DNA of 64,000 nucleotides from the NCBI RefSeq assembly GCF_016920785.2, contig NW_024609839.1:4862196-4926195 (forward strand), written 5' to 3'. A program made the translations under genes and the position numbers. Source of the stretch: Ixodes scapularis (taxonomy: Eukaryota; Arthropoda; Arachnida; Ixodida; Ixodidae). The notes below the pieces were generated by a model that saw only the letters and a list, made by a program, of their open reading frames with translations, was not told the origin of the DNA and made no database searches. Positions 11,501 to 21,042 of this stretch are shown here, piece by piece. How positions within the stretch are numbered: the first letter of the stretch is position 1; each line of letters begins with the position of its first letter.

Positions 11501-14500
11501 ATCGACAAGCCTGAAGAAAAAAAAAGATCAAGCTAAGTTACTGCGCTGATAACATGGTTTCATGTTTGTTAAAAGGAAGCCAAGATAATGGTATCAGCAT
11601 GACTTTCATAATGGCATTAGCATGACTTTCATACAAACTGGGTCGAAACAAACGTTGTTTCCCCAGCAACTACAATTCTATCTGTTTTTTCAATATTCAA
11701 GGTGCTTGCTACGAGTCATTCAATAACAGAAGGCGCATATTTGGCCCTAACAGACACTGCAGTTGTGTAAACTCAAAAATTGAAACATCCACAAAAAAAA
11801 AAAAAAATCTAGCAGCTGTAGTTGCAATGAGAAAGTTGTAAAACCCAGATAAAAGATTAAACGTTTACTTGCGTGAAATGCGATAAAAGTTTCTACATTT
11901 TGCTGTGACAACAGTTTTGTAATATTATGTACATATATATATTTTGTAATATTATTTTATTGTAATAATAAAAATAACAATATAATAAAATTAAGTACTA
12001 AAATAATAATAACAATAACATTTTGTAATACTAACCTATAAAAGATAAGTTGAGCAAGAAAGAAAAACTTAGACACAGCAAGCACAATTTTTAAAAAAGG
12101 ATCACAGTTAAAAAGTAAGACACGCGTAAAATATAATTTATAACATAGAAGTCCTATCATGCCACAATTCGAAGCCTTCCACGCCAAGTCCCGTCTCTGC
12201 TTTTGTATAGCGTGATTTATCTATCATTTTGGCTCATCTTGGTGTTCCCCGGCCGTAACTTTACCTGCCACTCCTAAAGTGCAAGGGTGCTTTTACTTAG
12301 ACTCGCATTGCAAGCCTCTGCGGTCAGTTTCTGCATGCGAAATCCAACTTTAGTGCTTGAAGTGACACGGATTTTCGCGCCATCAGGCAGGGGCGCTAGG
12401 TACTTCCATGTCCCCGTGGAGCTGGTATTGCGACATAAAAATTCCTCTTAACCGCAACCGCAAGATGAGCGAACCGGCCGTGGGGCTTGATTGTGGGCTC
12501 CGGGGGGCCAACCACTGCGTTTACTGAATGCCCATCTGCTGTCCAGTTATGCTGAACTGTCTACGCTAGCGCCACTGCACAGTCACGCTTTGCAGCACAC
12601 GAAGCGCTCCCATAGTGTTACGGGGAAGTTCCATGACTAGGAAAGTAACGAAGGACTCTAGTAAATATGGCCGTAAATATGACCATAAATATGGCCGCCG
12701 CTGCCGCAATGTGTCCTGGGAGCTGCAGTCTTTTTGCACGTGCCACAAGCCAGCTGCAAGCCTAGCCTACGCGAGCAAAGCACGAGCGGTCTGGTGTACT
12801 GCCATCAGCATCCAGTGAACTACAGTTATGGTGGCGTGATGCATGCGCCAACGATTAGTGAGCTCAGTCTATTAAGTTGTGCGACACGCAGGCGACGATT
12901 AGGGCCAAAAATTGGTCAACATTCCCTGGATTATACATGAAGCCTATTTCAGTCGTCAAACAAAGTTCCTAAATCGTCTTCATTGTTCCTTCAAAGCAAT
13001 TTTGGTCACTTACCATTCCATCTCCTTCGATCAGCACTGGTGGTGCAGGGCCTGCACATGGTAGAGCGGGCTCTGGCAGCAGGAATCCTGCAAGCAAGGT
13101 AGTATCTTTGCTTAGATTCGAAATCCTTACCAATTTGGATACTATAATGAGTGATAAGGCGCAGCCGAGCTGGTTTAGCATAGTTGTAAACCCGAGACTG
13201 GGGATACGGACAAGGGACAAAACACAGAACGAGCTGGTTTACAATCATGATTTAAGACAACCCTTAGACAGGGGACACAAAAAGAGGACAGAACACGACG
13301 AAGTCTCACAAGAAACTTGATCGTGTTCTGTCCCCTTTCTGTGCCCCCTGTCTCAGGGTTGTCTTAAATATTCGATACCATACCCTGTTGCCACAGAAGA
13401 AAAATAGTAACAGCTTTGCCTCCAGCATAACCTTTCTATCTTTAGTAACACTTCAGCAAACACTCAGCCGCATACGACGGAAGGAAACGATCAGGAGCTG
13501 AAGGCGAAGCTTGTACTTTTCTTATGTTGCACCAAAATAGACACAGTATGTCAGCAGTATTATCTTGACTTGCACTCAGGTGTAGAGCTTATTTCATCAG
13601 AAATATTTGGGACAAGGAGATGGTTTGCTCCCAAGAATGGCTCTTGAAATCCACTAAAATGATTAACAGACTAAACTCTGTTTCAGCCAAGGAGGATAGA
13701 AGGGTAGGAGAGGGCATGACGTCGGCTGCGTAGCCTCCACAAGCCATGCTCCCTTGACGCCTCGCCTCTTTCTCATTTTCCTCCTTACTCTCCTCACTTA
13801 CCATGCCAACGTGACCACATCACGTGACCATAGCTAGCCTTCGTCATGCTATGGGGTACTAGAATACATCACAGTCTAGCCTTCGATCTGATAAAACCTA
13901 CCGGACGGAGCGCGCGCAAGCCTGCAAGGAGTCCTACAATCAACCATCCATCTCCCACGTGACATGTCACGCGCACCAATCGCCAGAGAGATCTGCGGTC
14001 ACGCTGGGCACAAAATCGTTTAAACTGTTTATGACTAGGCTTCACACATATTGCAACGTGCCCCCTCCTAGTATTTATAACCTCCTTGGTTTCAGCGAAC
14101 TTGGCAAGTGAAAAAGATGGGCCCCAATTAGAATGTATGAGCGTAGAACATGACAATGCACAGTCAAAGTGCACTTTTCCTTGTGGATAGTTGACACATC
14201 TGCTGCGTTGCTCCAAATGAATCGCAAAATACTTTTGCCTTTTGCTAACCTGCGCTGAAAAGAAGTATACTACAGGCAGAAATTTACCCAAACGTGATAC
14301 ACGCTGTCCCTTTCCTAATCTTCAACCCCAAGAAAATTGCTCACACTAAGTAAAAATGGTAAACCTCCCTGCCCTTACACAACATCCACCGGTGCAGCTT
14401 GTACACAACCTGCGCCTCCCTCCCTTTCCACATCAGAGAATGGTAAGGAGGGTGCAACCAGGTTTTTGAAGAACCTTGGTTTTGGTTTTGTATTGTGTAG

Positions 14501-17500
14501 TAGGTGTCAGCTAGTGCATATTAAAAGTTTCAGACTATAAAACCAAATATCGAGCACGTTGCAATAGAAATAAATTCAAACTATTCTCTACGAAGGAAAC
14601 ACCCTGGTCCACCGGTAAAAGTTGACTAATGAAAATGCTACATTTTGCAAAGATTGCAAACATCATTTTACCTTTTTAGGCTCGTTTCAAACTATACTTC
14701 GAGAGAAACACATTTTCCGCAGTGTGGGCAACAGTACTGTAATCATCGTATTGAAAACAGTAAAATACATTTTCTTAGCACCTTCTTGTATCCGCTTAGC
14801 ATGCTTCCTAGAGCGAACGCTTCCAATGACCGTCATCAATGTCGCTCATCGGGATGGCATCGTACAATATGGCCCCCATGTCTGCTGTCCATTCCGGTCT
14901 CTGGAGCTTGCGGGGCGACAGATTTGATAGTTCCATGGCACAATGGTGCGACAAAAGACTCGCCATTGAGAAACAAGGTTTGGGCTACGATGCACAGACA
15001 CATTCAAGAAATTTCCTACGGGTCGGCCAGTCAGGGGCGCAGGAAACCTTCACTTGCTGTTTGTTGATGAGCACCCTTTGTCATTCTGGCTGCCATTTTG
15101 AATTGCTGTTTTAACACAAAAATATGGTGCGCATGATCACAACTCTGGCATTTTTACGATCCTTACAGCCCGTAAAGTTAATTACCACCGTAAACAAACT
15201 GTATCAGAAATCTGCTTTCTGCCCCTTTTGAGCATTTCTGTACTTGCCCGGTTGCTGGTCAGCTGACGGTAAAGGAGCTCGGCCCAGTGAAGGTTGGTCG
15301 GTAGACTTTTCCGCTCCGGAAAGGTTTCCTGAAAACAAATAATACCGTGAAGTATCTCACCAGCGTGTCAATCTGCTACCGCAGACGTGCCGGTGTGTGG
15401 TTTATAACGCCCATCTACATGCACCCATCCAGACTTGTGACAGTGGCCGAGTAGACGAAGGCATTGATTTTTAACTGCACTGACCGGCACTGGCACAGGT
15501 TCGAATTTCACCAGGGGTCAGCTTGTTTTTCCAAAAGAGCCCATGGTTGGTGAACACACAGTTTCAAGGCGAGTTTCGCAATAGATGTGAAGTAAATTGG
15601 GAACACGTTTTGAGCACATTTCAAGATAGGTTTCGAGCAGGTTTTGACATAGGATTGGCGAAAAGGAAGAAGTGCCATAAGCAAACTCTTACTTTAAAGG
15701 GCCCCTCCAATCATTTTCTTATTGGTCTGAAACTTGTGCTAAGTGACAACAAACAAAGCAATAACAAAAAAAAAAGCTTTCCAAAATAAAATTTAGTTGG
15801 GAAGTTATAAGCAAATAAAATTTACAAAAGCAGACCACTCTGACGTAAATGGAGCTGCCAATGGTACGCGCGATATATGCTGTCACCCCTCCACAGCCAG
15901 ATCCACATCGTAGCTGTATAGTGACTCTAGCGTCGGCTATCCTTGGTACAGTGTTGCCTTGGACTGGGGTTACGCAGGTGCACAACATTCCTTCGCCGTT
16001 AAGCCGCTGGCGTGTCAAATAGAATGGCCGCCTCTCCAAAGCCGCGCACACATCGCCGGCGCTCAGCTCGCCTCTCCGTGCTTGCATTCGTGCATCGTCC
16101 CTCCGTTACCCAGGTCGCCCCCTGCACGCCACGGGGGTGACTGGGGTCCCCACTCATCTAGCCGAGTTTCGTGAAAGCGCACGAAAAGAGAGAGCATGTT
16201 ACCATTTTATTGTATTTTATTTTATTGTAAGTACAATGTGCCGTCTAAAAGTTTGGTTTCAGTTTCCGCGACAGGGATGCCACGGGGCAGCACAAATCAC
16301 AAAAAACTTGCTTTTGTTGTTTCTTCTTTTCCTGCTTTATTAAACTACATATAGTTCTTAAAAATTTAACTCTCATAAATTATTATGAGGTAAGAACAGT
16401 CACTTATTATTCCGTGCTCAGAAAGATACTTTTAATGGACCTGGCCAATCAGGAAGCCAGTTCTTTTAACGTCACCCGCCACGCGCATTTAGCACCCTGC
16501 GGCGCCACCATCTATCAACTGTTCTGCGCCTTGTGAAATTAAAATATGATGCACCATTCCTTTTTGCGGTCCTGTCTTTGTTGCCCGAATCTCCCGAACC
16601 ACCACAGGCAGGGAGCGCATTTTTAGGATCCTTACAGACCGTAGAGTTAATCACCACCGTAAACAAACTGTATCAGAAATCTGCTTTCTGCCCCTTTTGA
16701 GCATTTCTGTACTTGCCTGGTTGCTGGTCAGCTGACGGAAAAGGAGCTCGGCCCAGTGAAGGTTCGTCCGTAGACTTTTCCGCTCCGGAAAGGTTTCCTG
16801 AAAAGAAATAATACCGTGGAGTATCTCACCAGCGTGTCAATGTGCTACCACAGACGTGCGGGTGTGTGGTTTATAACGCCCATCTACATATACCCTACCA
16901 GACTTGTGACAGTGGCCGAGTAGATGAAGGCGTTGATTTTTAACTGCACTGACCGGCACCGGCACAGTTCGAATTTCACCAGGGGTCAGCTTCTTCTTCC
17001 AAAAGAGCCCATGGTTGGTGAACACACAGTTTCAAGGCGAGTTTCGCAATAGGTGTCAAGTAAACTCTGAACAGGTTTTGAGCACATTTCAAGATTGGTT
17101 TCGAGTAGGTCTTGGTATAGAACTAGCGAAAAGGAAGAAGTGCCATAAGCAAACTCTTACCTTAAAGGGCCCCTCCGATCATTTTCTGACTGGTCTGAAA
17201 CTTGTGCTTAGTGACAACAAGCAACGCAATAACAAAAAAAAAAAAAAAAAACTTTCCAAAATAAAATTTAATTCGGAAGTTATAAGCAAATAAAATTTAC
17301 AAAAGCAGACCACTCTGACGTAAATGGAGCTGCCAATGGTACGCGCGATACATGCTGTCACCCCTCCACAGCCAGATCCGCATCGTAGTTGTATAGTGAC
17401 TCTAGCGTCGGCTAGCCTTGGTACAGTGTTGCCTTGGACTGGGTTTACGCAGGTGCACAACATTCCTTCGCCGTTAAGCCGCTGGCGTGTCAAATAGAAT

Positions 17501-20500
17501 GGCCGCCTCTCCAAAGCCGCGCACACATCACCGGCGCTCAGCTCGCCTCTCCGTGCTTGCCTTCGTGCATCGTCCCTCCGTCACCCAGGTCGCCCCCTGC
17601 ACGCCGCGGGGGTGACTGGGGTCCCCACTCATCTAGCCGAGTTTCGTGAAAGCGCACGAAAAGAGAGAGCATGTAAGCATTTTATTGTATTTTATTTTAT
17701 TGTAAGTACAATGTGTCGTCTAAAAGTTTGGTTTCAGTTTCCGCGACACGGATGCCGCGGGACGGCGCACATCACAAAAAACTTGCTGTTGTTGTTTCTT
17801 CTTTTCGTGCTTTATTAAACTATATTTAGTTCTTAAAATTTTAACTCTCAGAGCTCAATAAAAATAACTTTTATAAATAATTATGAGGTAAGAACGGTCA
17901 CTTATTATTCCGCACTCAGAAAGAAACTTTTGGTGGACCTGGCCAATCAGGAAGCCAGTTCTTTTAACGTACCCGCCACGCGCATTTAGCATCCTGCTGC
18001 GCCACCATCTATCAACTGTTCTGCGCCTTGTCAAATTAAAATATGATGCACCATCCCTTTTTGCGGTCTTGTCTTTGTTGCCCGAATTTCCCGAACCACC
18101 AAAGGCAGGGAGCGCAAAAAAAAAAAAGAAGCAGAAGCAGAAATATCGTTGGAGGAGCCCTTTAAAGGAAAACTGCTTAGATCCTAATTCAACTGCCATC
18201 AACAAACTTCAAGGTTACTGTTGATTTAGAAAATTCAATCTTTGGGTCACTTGCACATGCAATTGAAGGCCCGTTCAGACAGTTGCGTTCGGAGCGACCA
18301 CTACGCTTACGAACGAACGCAACCGGTTGGAACAACAAGTTACCACAGCAACGAAGTGCCAAATGGTCGTTTTGTTCGTGTTCGTTTGCAACGTAAGGAG
18401 TTGAGCCGGGCTGAACTTTCTCGTTACGTTCGGGAACGACTGCAACGACGGACCAATCAGAGGTCAAGGAGAGCTTGGTCGCGTGCGTTGCATGCCGGTC
18501 TCCTTCTATCTGCGAACATGGCATCGGTGGTGACCGTCGATGTGGACGGCGTGGTGGAAAATTACGGTTGTATTGCAGACTATACTCTGTTTACCCTAAG
18601 CTGACATTGCAGCAGAAGATACGTGCTGGATGGACCAAATTCAGAGCCAGCTGTGCGGGATGTCACCGCACTCTCTGGCGCGATGACAACGCACGTTGAT
18701 GTTGCATGTTGCTGGCTCCGATTGGTACATCCAGTGCATACCTTCCACTGCACTGTCAGCTTAAGGGTGAATCGAGTATATGGCACCTCAACTCGGTCAT
18801 GCCAGCATTTTGTACTCGCTCTCGTTTTTCTTTGTGAATAAATCAGTCTTCTTCCTTTGCCAGTAAGTGATGGACAGTTATGGTCCACGTCAGGCAGCAA
18901 ACATATGAGCTCTTCCTCTAGATGACAAGTTTCTATTTACTACAGTGACTACATGAGGGTTGCCTTCTGTCAAATGGCACCATGTATTCATCTGCCCAGC
19001 GCAGCATTTGGGCTTGCAGAAATTTGCAGGTATTTTCGAGAGTATCAGAATTAAAATCGGATTTACTTTTCTCAGTTTTTGGGCAGGATAATCTTACTGT
19101 CTGTTATTACATTTGACAGTCATTTAACAGGTAAAAGCTCAACACAAACTTAAAACGCTTAAAACTTGCCTGTGTACGAGGTTGATGGCACTGGACTTTT
19201 GGGGACCTCCTCTACTAGACGACTTGGCGAGTCTTCTAAACAAAATTTGATGCACGGATAAGCATGATCAAAAGACGAAATAAATTTGTACACTAGAATC
19301 TTACCGAGCAGTTCAATGCCTTCAAAAGACGGTGGTTCAGCCAACAGATGCTCCTCGCTTAAAGTACCAGGCCTCCTCCATTGCGGTTCTGAGGCAGCTT
19401 CTGAAAAACCAAGTAGAAATTGAACGGCAATGCAGGTTATAATAGCTCCTTTTTTTAAAAGACTCAGTTAGTAATAAGAAAGAGAAGCATGCACACCAAT
19501 TTTCATTGCAAGGGCCAAACCCAGCCTCCGGCTGTGAGCCTGTTCCTCGGCAAGCTCTTTCTGAAGTCTTTTTATTTTGCCCTCTTTCTCCTGGAGGAGA
19601 TGTCGAAGGATCCTATCCTCTTGAGGTGCTGCCCTCGTCTCCTCGGTCTGGGTAAAAATACATTGCCACTGTTGGAATATCATAACTTCAGAATGCAAAA
19701 GTATTTAGGTGTCTGATAATTCTGCACCTTTTGCTTTTTCTTAAAATCTGCAGCGATGTCATCAAGCCTCGACCGCTTGCCAATCTCCTTCCGGTTCTTT
19801 TTTTCCTTTCGTCCAAGGTCTTGGACATGCTAAATGAAAACAGTAGAAATATCAAATATTTACTCAAGCAGTGTCATACTCACAAGATAAGTAAGCTAGT
19901 AAGCTTTGCATGCACAAATTACTACGGAACAACCTCCACTACCAGTGAAAGCGACTGGAAAAATGGGCATGAGAAGTAAATTCAGTTCCTTATTTTATCG
20001 GGATACTCGCCGAGAAGCAGCTAGGCCTAACCCGGGAAAAAAATAGAGTTGCTATTTTTATGATTTTTGCTACAGTATGGACTGGTTCTGCGCTATGATT
20101 TACCCCAAAAAACATTTCGCGGTGCGCATGGACAGAAAAAAGTGAAATAGAGATGTCTCTTGTATCCTCTTCTACCTCTGTATTTAACACTTTCCTCTCC
20201 AAAGTTCTGCTGGCCCTATCCTGGCACAATAGATATTTTCCAAACAGTATTTATTTGCCTTTCCCGGTCGCGTTTGCATTTAGTCCATGTGTGTGGTGTT
20301 CAACCATTTTTTTTAAGGACACAATGAGCTTAAAATGTTCTTGGTATCCTTTGGAGATGGCATCTTTGTTAGGTCTTTAAGAGCAATTACAGAGCAAAAC
20401 TATTATTCTTGCCTTTCTTGCAGGCTGCTTCTGCGTTGCACTACCATCCAAAATCCTAGGAATCGGGTACCGCTTCAGTTGCATCTTCTTCAAAAGATCA

Positions 20501-21042
20501 TCAAGACTCTCTGTAAAAAAAAACAAAAAAACAACAACAAAAAAACACGTTTAAATAGCACCCTTCTTTTAGTGACATGAGTATAATAGGTTCTACACAC
20601 GTACTGATCGAAAGGAAAGCAGTTAAGAACTACTGCCCCAGTCTCTTCCTGCCCAAACTGGTCTTTGCTATGTGATCACGCCTGAATTTTGAAAAAGAAA
20701 AAAAAAAAAAGAAGAAGAAAAAAAAAAGAAAAGAAGAGAAGAAAGAAAGCAGGAGAAGGAAAAAAACTGCCTTATGGCTTGAAACTAGCTTTCGCACTCG
20801 CATGATGTTTTTAACCCACAAAAGCATGGAAGGTTATTTTAACCCCTAATAAATTACTTACCGCCCAGGAGGATAACGTTGGCGTTGTAGAAGTCCTCAT
20901 CTTCGCCGGAATCTGAAACCCAGTAGGCCTCGTACAGCCGGGTCGCGTCGAAGTCGGCAGCATCGCGAGGCGTGAATTTCTTTACCAGGGAAGTGGGCAA
21001 AATCAAATGCACACCATCAGTGAACTTAACATAGGCATGCAT
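5534..21042 (-). CDS. BEND5-like BEN-domain protein carried by the transposon
   Basis: Nine minus-strand exons join with matching phases: 21042-20862, 20510-20413, 19829-19728, 19647-19497, 19400-19305, 19235-19170, 9526-9348, 8822-8603 and 5682-5534. They total 1,242 nt, or 413 aa plus stop. Residues 1-60 (MHAYVKFTDGVHLILPTS...) resemble the N-terminus of BEND5. Residues 128-177 form a Glu/Lys/Leu-rich coiled coil. Residues 292 to about 375 are a BEN domain with VHLGSGLKV and SVTGEPSRRF landmarks; this fold binds DNA and mediates dimerisation in chromatin regulators. Two introns use GC donors (after exons 2 and 6). The start is the ATG at 21042, chosen from the family match; the frame also runs upstream without an ATG. 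A cassette exon at 13014-13087 joined to a later exon-7 acceptor (9509) would give 432 aa. All exons are open, so the gene looks functional. A role in binding the element's ends or its promoter is inferred from location. Confidence 0.82.
5683..6381. other. BEN intron 8, 3' part, nothing recognised
   Basis: A+T-rich intronic sequence with a TATATATA tract near 5770. No repeat ends or coding exon are visible. Confidence 0.4.
6467..7147 (+). mobile_element. Decayed pogo/Tigger-like element with TA target
   Basis: The ends are TACCGTATTTACTCGAAT and, inverted, TTCGAGTATATACGGTA, so TA flanks a CCGTAT-AT-ACTCGAAT terminal repeat, as in Tc1/mariner-pogo elements. The interior keeps a C-terminal piece of a DDE transposase (6658-6882). 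It is nested in the 6382-8002 element, so it is younger. Confidence 0.6.
6658..6882 (+). pseudogene. Pogo-like transposase C-terminal fragment
   Basis: The 74-codon frame contains VIKAFKKCGIPNAMDGTEDE, the segment that follows the DDE catalytic core in pogo/Tigger transposases (usual form: ..KSFK.CGI.NALDGTEDD..), then an acidic tail (DSDKELSDNNDE). The catalytic core is absent, so the piece is inactive. Confidence 0.6.
8003..8602. other. BEN intron 8, 5' part, nothing recognised
   Basis: A+T-rich intronic sequence downstream (on the minus strand) of the BEN exon donor at 8602. No repeat boundaries or exons are supported. Confidence 0.4.
8603..8822 (-). CDS. BEN-domain exon (exon 8 of the BEND5-like gene)
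   Basis: The acceptor GAATGCAG and donor GTAAGT are strong, and phases 0 and 1 match exons 7 and 9. It encodes residues 292-364, starting VHLGSGLKVTKLKLDDL and including the SVTGEPSRRFL segment and a basic GAKGK loop typical of BEN domains. The domain tail continues into exon 9 (SGLMYYERAKK...). Confidence 0.85.
9197..9358 (+). pseudogene. Probable pogo/CENPB-type transposase C-terminal relic
   Basis: A 53-codon frame with stop contains LYVDVDSTVVVCGAPTNED and an acidic end (ENEKINEEEALHY), the pattern of pogo-type transposase C-termini. It overlaps the donor end of BEN exon 7 on the other strand by 11 bp. No other part of a transposase is nearby. Chance openness is possible. Confidence 0.35.
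9348..9526 (-). CDS. Exon 7 of the BEND5-like gene
   Basis: The acceptor GGCATTTTAG opens phase 1 and the donor AGTAGT/GTAAGG closes phase 0, joining exactly to VHLGSG of the BEN exon. It encodes a Ser/Gly-rich linker (LSLLSTGASVPVSNFGG). A second acceptor 17 bases further in (9509, phase 0) would suit the optional exon at 13014-13087. Confidence 0.7.
9530..10384. other. BEN intron 6 segment, nothing firmly recognised
   Basis: Two near-repeats of GCGCGACTACGCACAC about 57 bases apart (about 9912 and 9969) are the only local structure noted. No exon or element boundary is supported. Confidence 0.3.
10385..10815. mobile_element. Foldback element, 210-bp arms, almost no loop
   Basis: The left arm 10385-10600 and right arm 10605-10815 are imperfect reverse complements: TATTTCCTGAAGGACGCA against TGCGCCCTTCAGGAAATA, and ATACGTTCTCCTGTCGTACG against its inverse in the right arm. 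There is no coding capacity. This is typical of a MITE or foldback. Confidence 0.7.
10977..12495. mobile_element. Long inverted-repeat element with tRNA-like centre
   Basis: Arms of about 290 bp (about 10977-11275 and 12205-12495) pair as inverted repeats, for example GGTTTGCTCATCTTGCAG against its inverse near 12460 and AGGCTTGCAATTCGAGTCTA against its inverse near 12300. The 930-bp A+T-rich centre includes, near 11325-11395, TGGCGGACTGGTAACG followed by GGGTTCAAATCGCGCC, which look like degenerate tRNA A and B boxes. It has no transposase, so it is non-autonomous. Confidence 0.6.
13014..13087 (-). CDS. Candidate alternative exon of the BEND5-like gene
   Basis: This 74-nt segment has an excellent acceptor (CTTGCTTGCAG) and donor (ATG/GTAAGTG) and is open in the phase delivered by exon 6, encoding a Pro/Ala-rich stretch (GFLLPEPALPCAGPAPP). 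It exits in phase 0, which fits exon 7 only if the acceptor at 9510-9511 is used instead of the one at 9527-9528. It is therefore either a cassette exon or constitutive with a later exon-7 start. Confidence 0.5.
13251..13368. repeat. Foldback hairpin H1 (48-bp arms)
   Basis: Arms 13251-13298 and 13321-13368 pair almost perfectly around a 22-base loop, from TTTAAGACAACCC inward to GAACACGA. An A-box-like head (GAGCTGGTTTACAATCATGA) precedes it, as at the related hairpins near 32.5 and 35.0 kb. Confidence 0.8.
13370..14621. other. BEN intron 6 segment, nothing recognised
   Basis: No exon with splice sites on either strand and no paired repeat ends were found. Confidence 0.3.
14622..14769 (+). 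pseudogene. Broken C2H2 zinc-finger relic
   Basis: The frame contains FCKDCKHHFTFLGSFQTILR followed by EKH: a Cys-x2-Cys-x12-(Ile)-x4-His pattern in which the first expected His is Ile. The LGSFQ core resembles fingers with a set length and a LREKH end. It is isolated on the strand opposite the BEN gene and cannot bind zinc normally as written. Probably a relic of an older mobile-element gene. Confidence 0.3.
15439..15520 (+). tRNA. tRNA-like pseudogene (type II, Ser/Leu-like), copy 1
   Basis: The sequence runs GACAGTGGCCGAGTAGACGA (A-box and D-loop region), TTTTTAACTG in the anticodon region, an extended variable region, then GGTTCGAATTTCACC (B box and T-loop). The acceptor stem pairs poorly and there is no CCA, so it is a decayed tRNA or the head of a SINE and not a functional gene. 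Confidence 0.45.
16908..16989 (+). tRNA. tRNA-like pseudogene, copy 2
   Basis: Second copy of the 15439-15520 sequence, created by the 1,469-bp duplication. Its B box has lost a base (CAGTTCGAATTTC), supporting lack of constraint. Confidence 0.45.
17163..18167. mobile_element. TTTAAAGGGCC-ended MITE, full copy
   Basis: The left end TTAAAGGGCCCCTCCGATC at 17163 and right end TTGGAGGAGCCCTTTAAAGG at 18149 form inverted termini about 1 kb apart. The copy at 15693 has the same left end without a right one, and 6382-8002 is a third member. The internal frames are not conserved as proteins. Confidence 0.65.
18170..19169. other. BEN intron 6, 5' part, nothing firmly recognised
   Basis: A GCCCGTTCAGACAGTTGCGT block and repeated GTTCG(T/G) motifs near 18265-18440 suggest a small unclassified repeat. 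No exon is supported. Confidence 0.3.
19170..19829 (-). CDS. BEND5-like gene exons 3-6 cluster
   Basis: Four short exons (19829-19728, 19647-19497, 19400-19305, 19235-19170) are separated by 69-97-base introns, all with consistent phases. Exon 3 encodes a highly basic stretch (GRKEKKNRKEIGKRSR), a likely nuclear localisation signal. Exon 4 encodes the coiled coil (HLLQEKEGKIKRLQKELAEE). Exons 5-6 encode a Pro/Glu/Ser-rich linker. The exon 6 donor is GCAAGT. Confidence 0.8.
20413..20510 (-). CDS. Exon 2 of the BEND5-like gene
   Basis: A phase-1 acceptor (TTTTTTTACAG) completes the last codon of exon 1, and a GCAAGA donor ends in phase 0. It encodes ESLDDLLKKMQLKRYPIPR and a basic QKQPARK tail. 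A poly(A)-rich tract at 20515-20545 precedes it as a long polypyrimidine tract on the minus strand. Confidence 0.75.
20862..21042 (-). CDS. First coding exon of the BEND5-like gene
   Basis: It encodes residues 1-60, MHAYVKFTDGVHLILPTS followed by KFTPRDAADFD and YEAYWVSDSGEDEDFYNANV. Known BEND5 proteins begin with a similar short module (initial Met, aromatic/Val/Lys-Phe strand, P-x-S, F-x-P, DFD). The donor is GTAAGT. Confidence 0.8.

Larger units (their letters stand above)
15150..18115. repeat. 1,469-bp tandem duplication
   Basis: Segment 15150-16618 is followed directly by a second copy, 16619 to about 18115, from GGATCCTTACAG(A/C)CCGTA through GGCAGGGAGCGCA. Identity is high with scattered substitutions. 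Each copy carries one tRNA-like pseudogene and one TTTAAAGGGCC element; the first copy lost that element's right end at the duplication joint. It lies in BEN intron 6, between coding exons. Confidence 0.85.

Noticed and set aside
15439..15520. Functional tRNA gene
   Set aside because: The acceptor stem does not pair and the second copy has lost a base in the B box, so a pseudogene or SINE head is the better reading.
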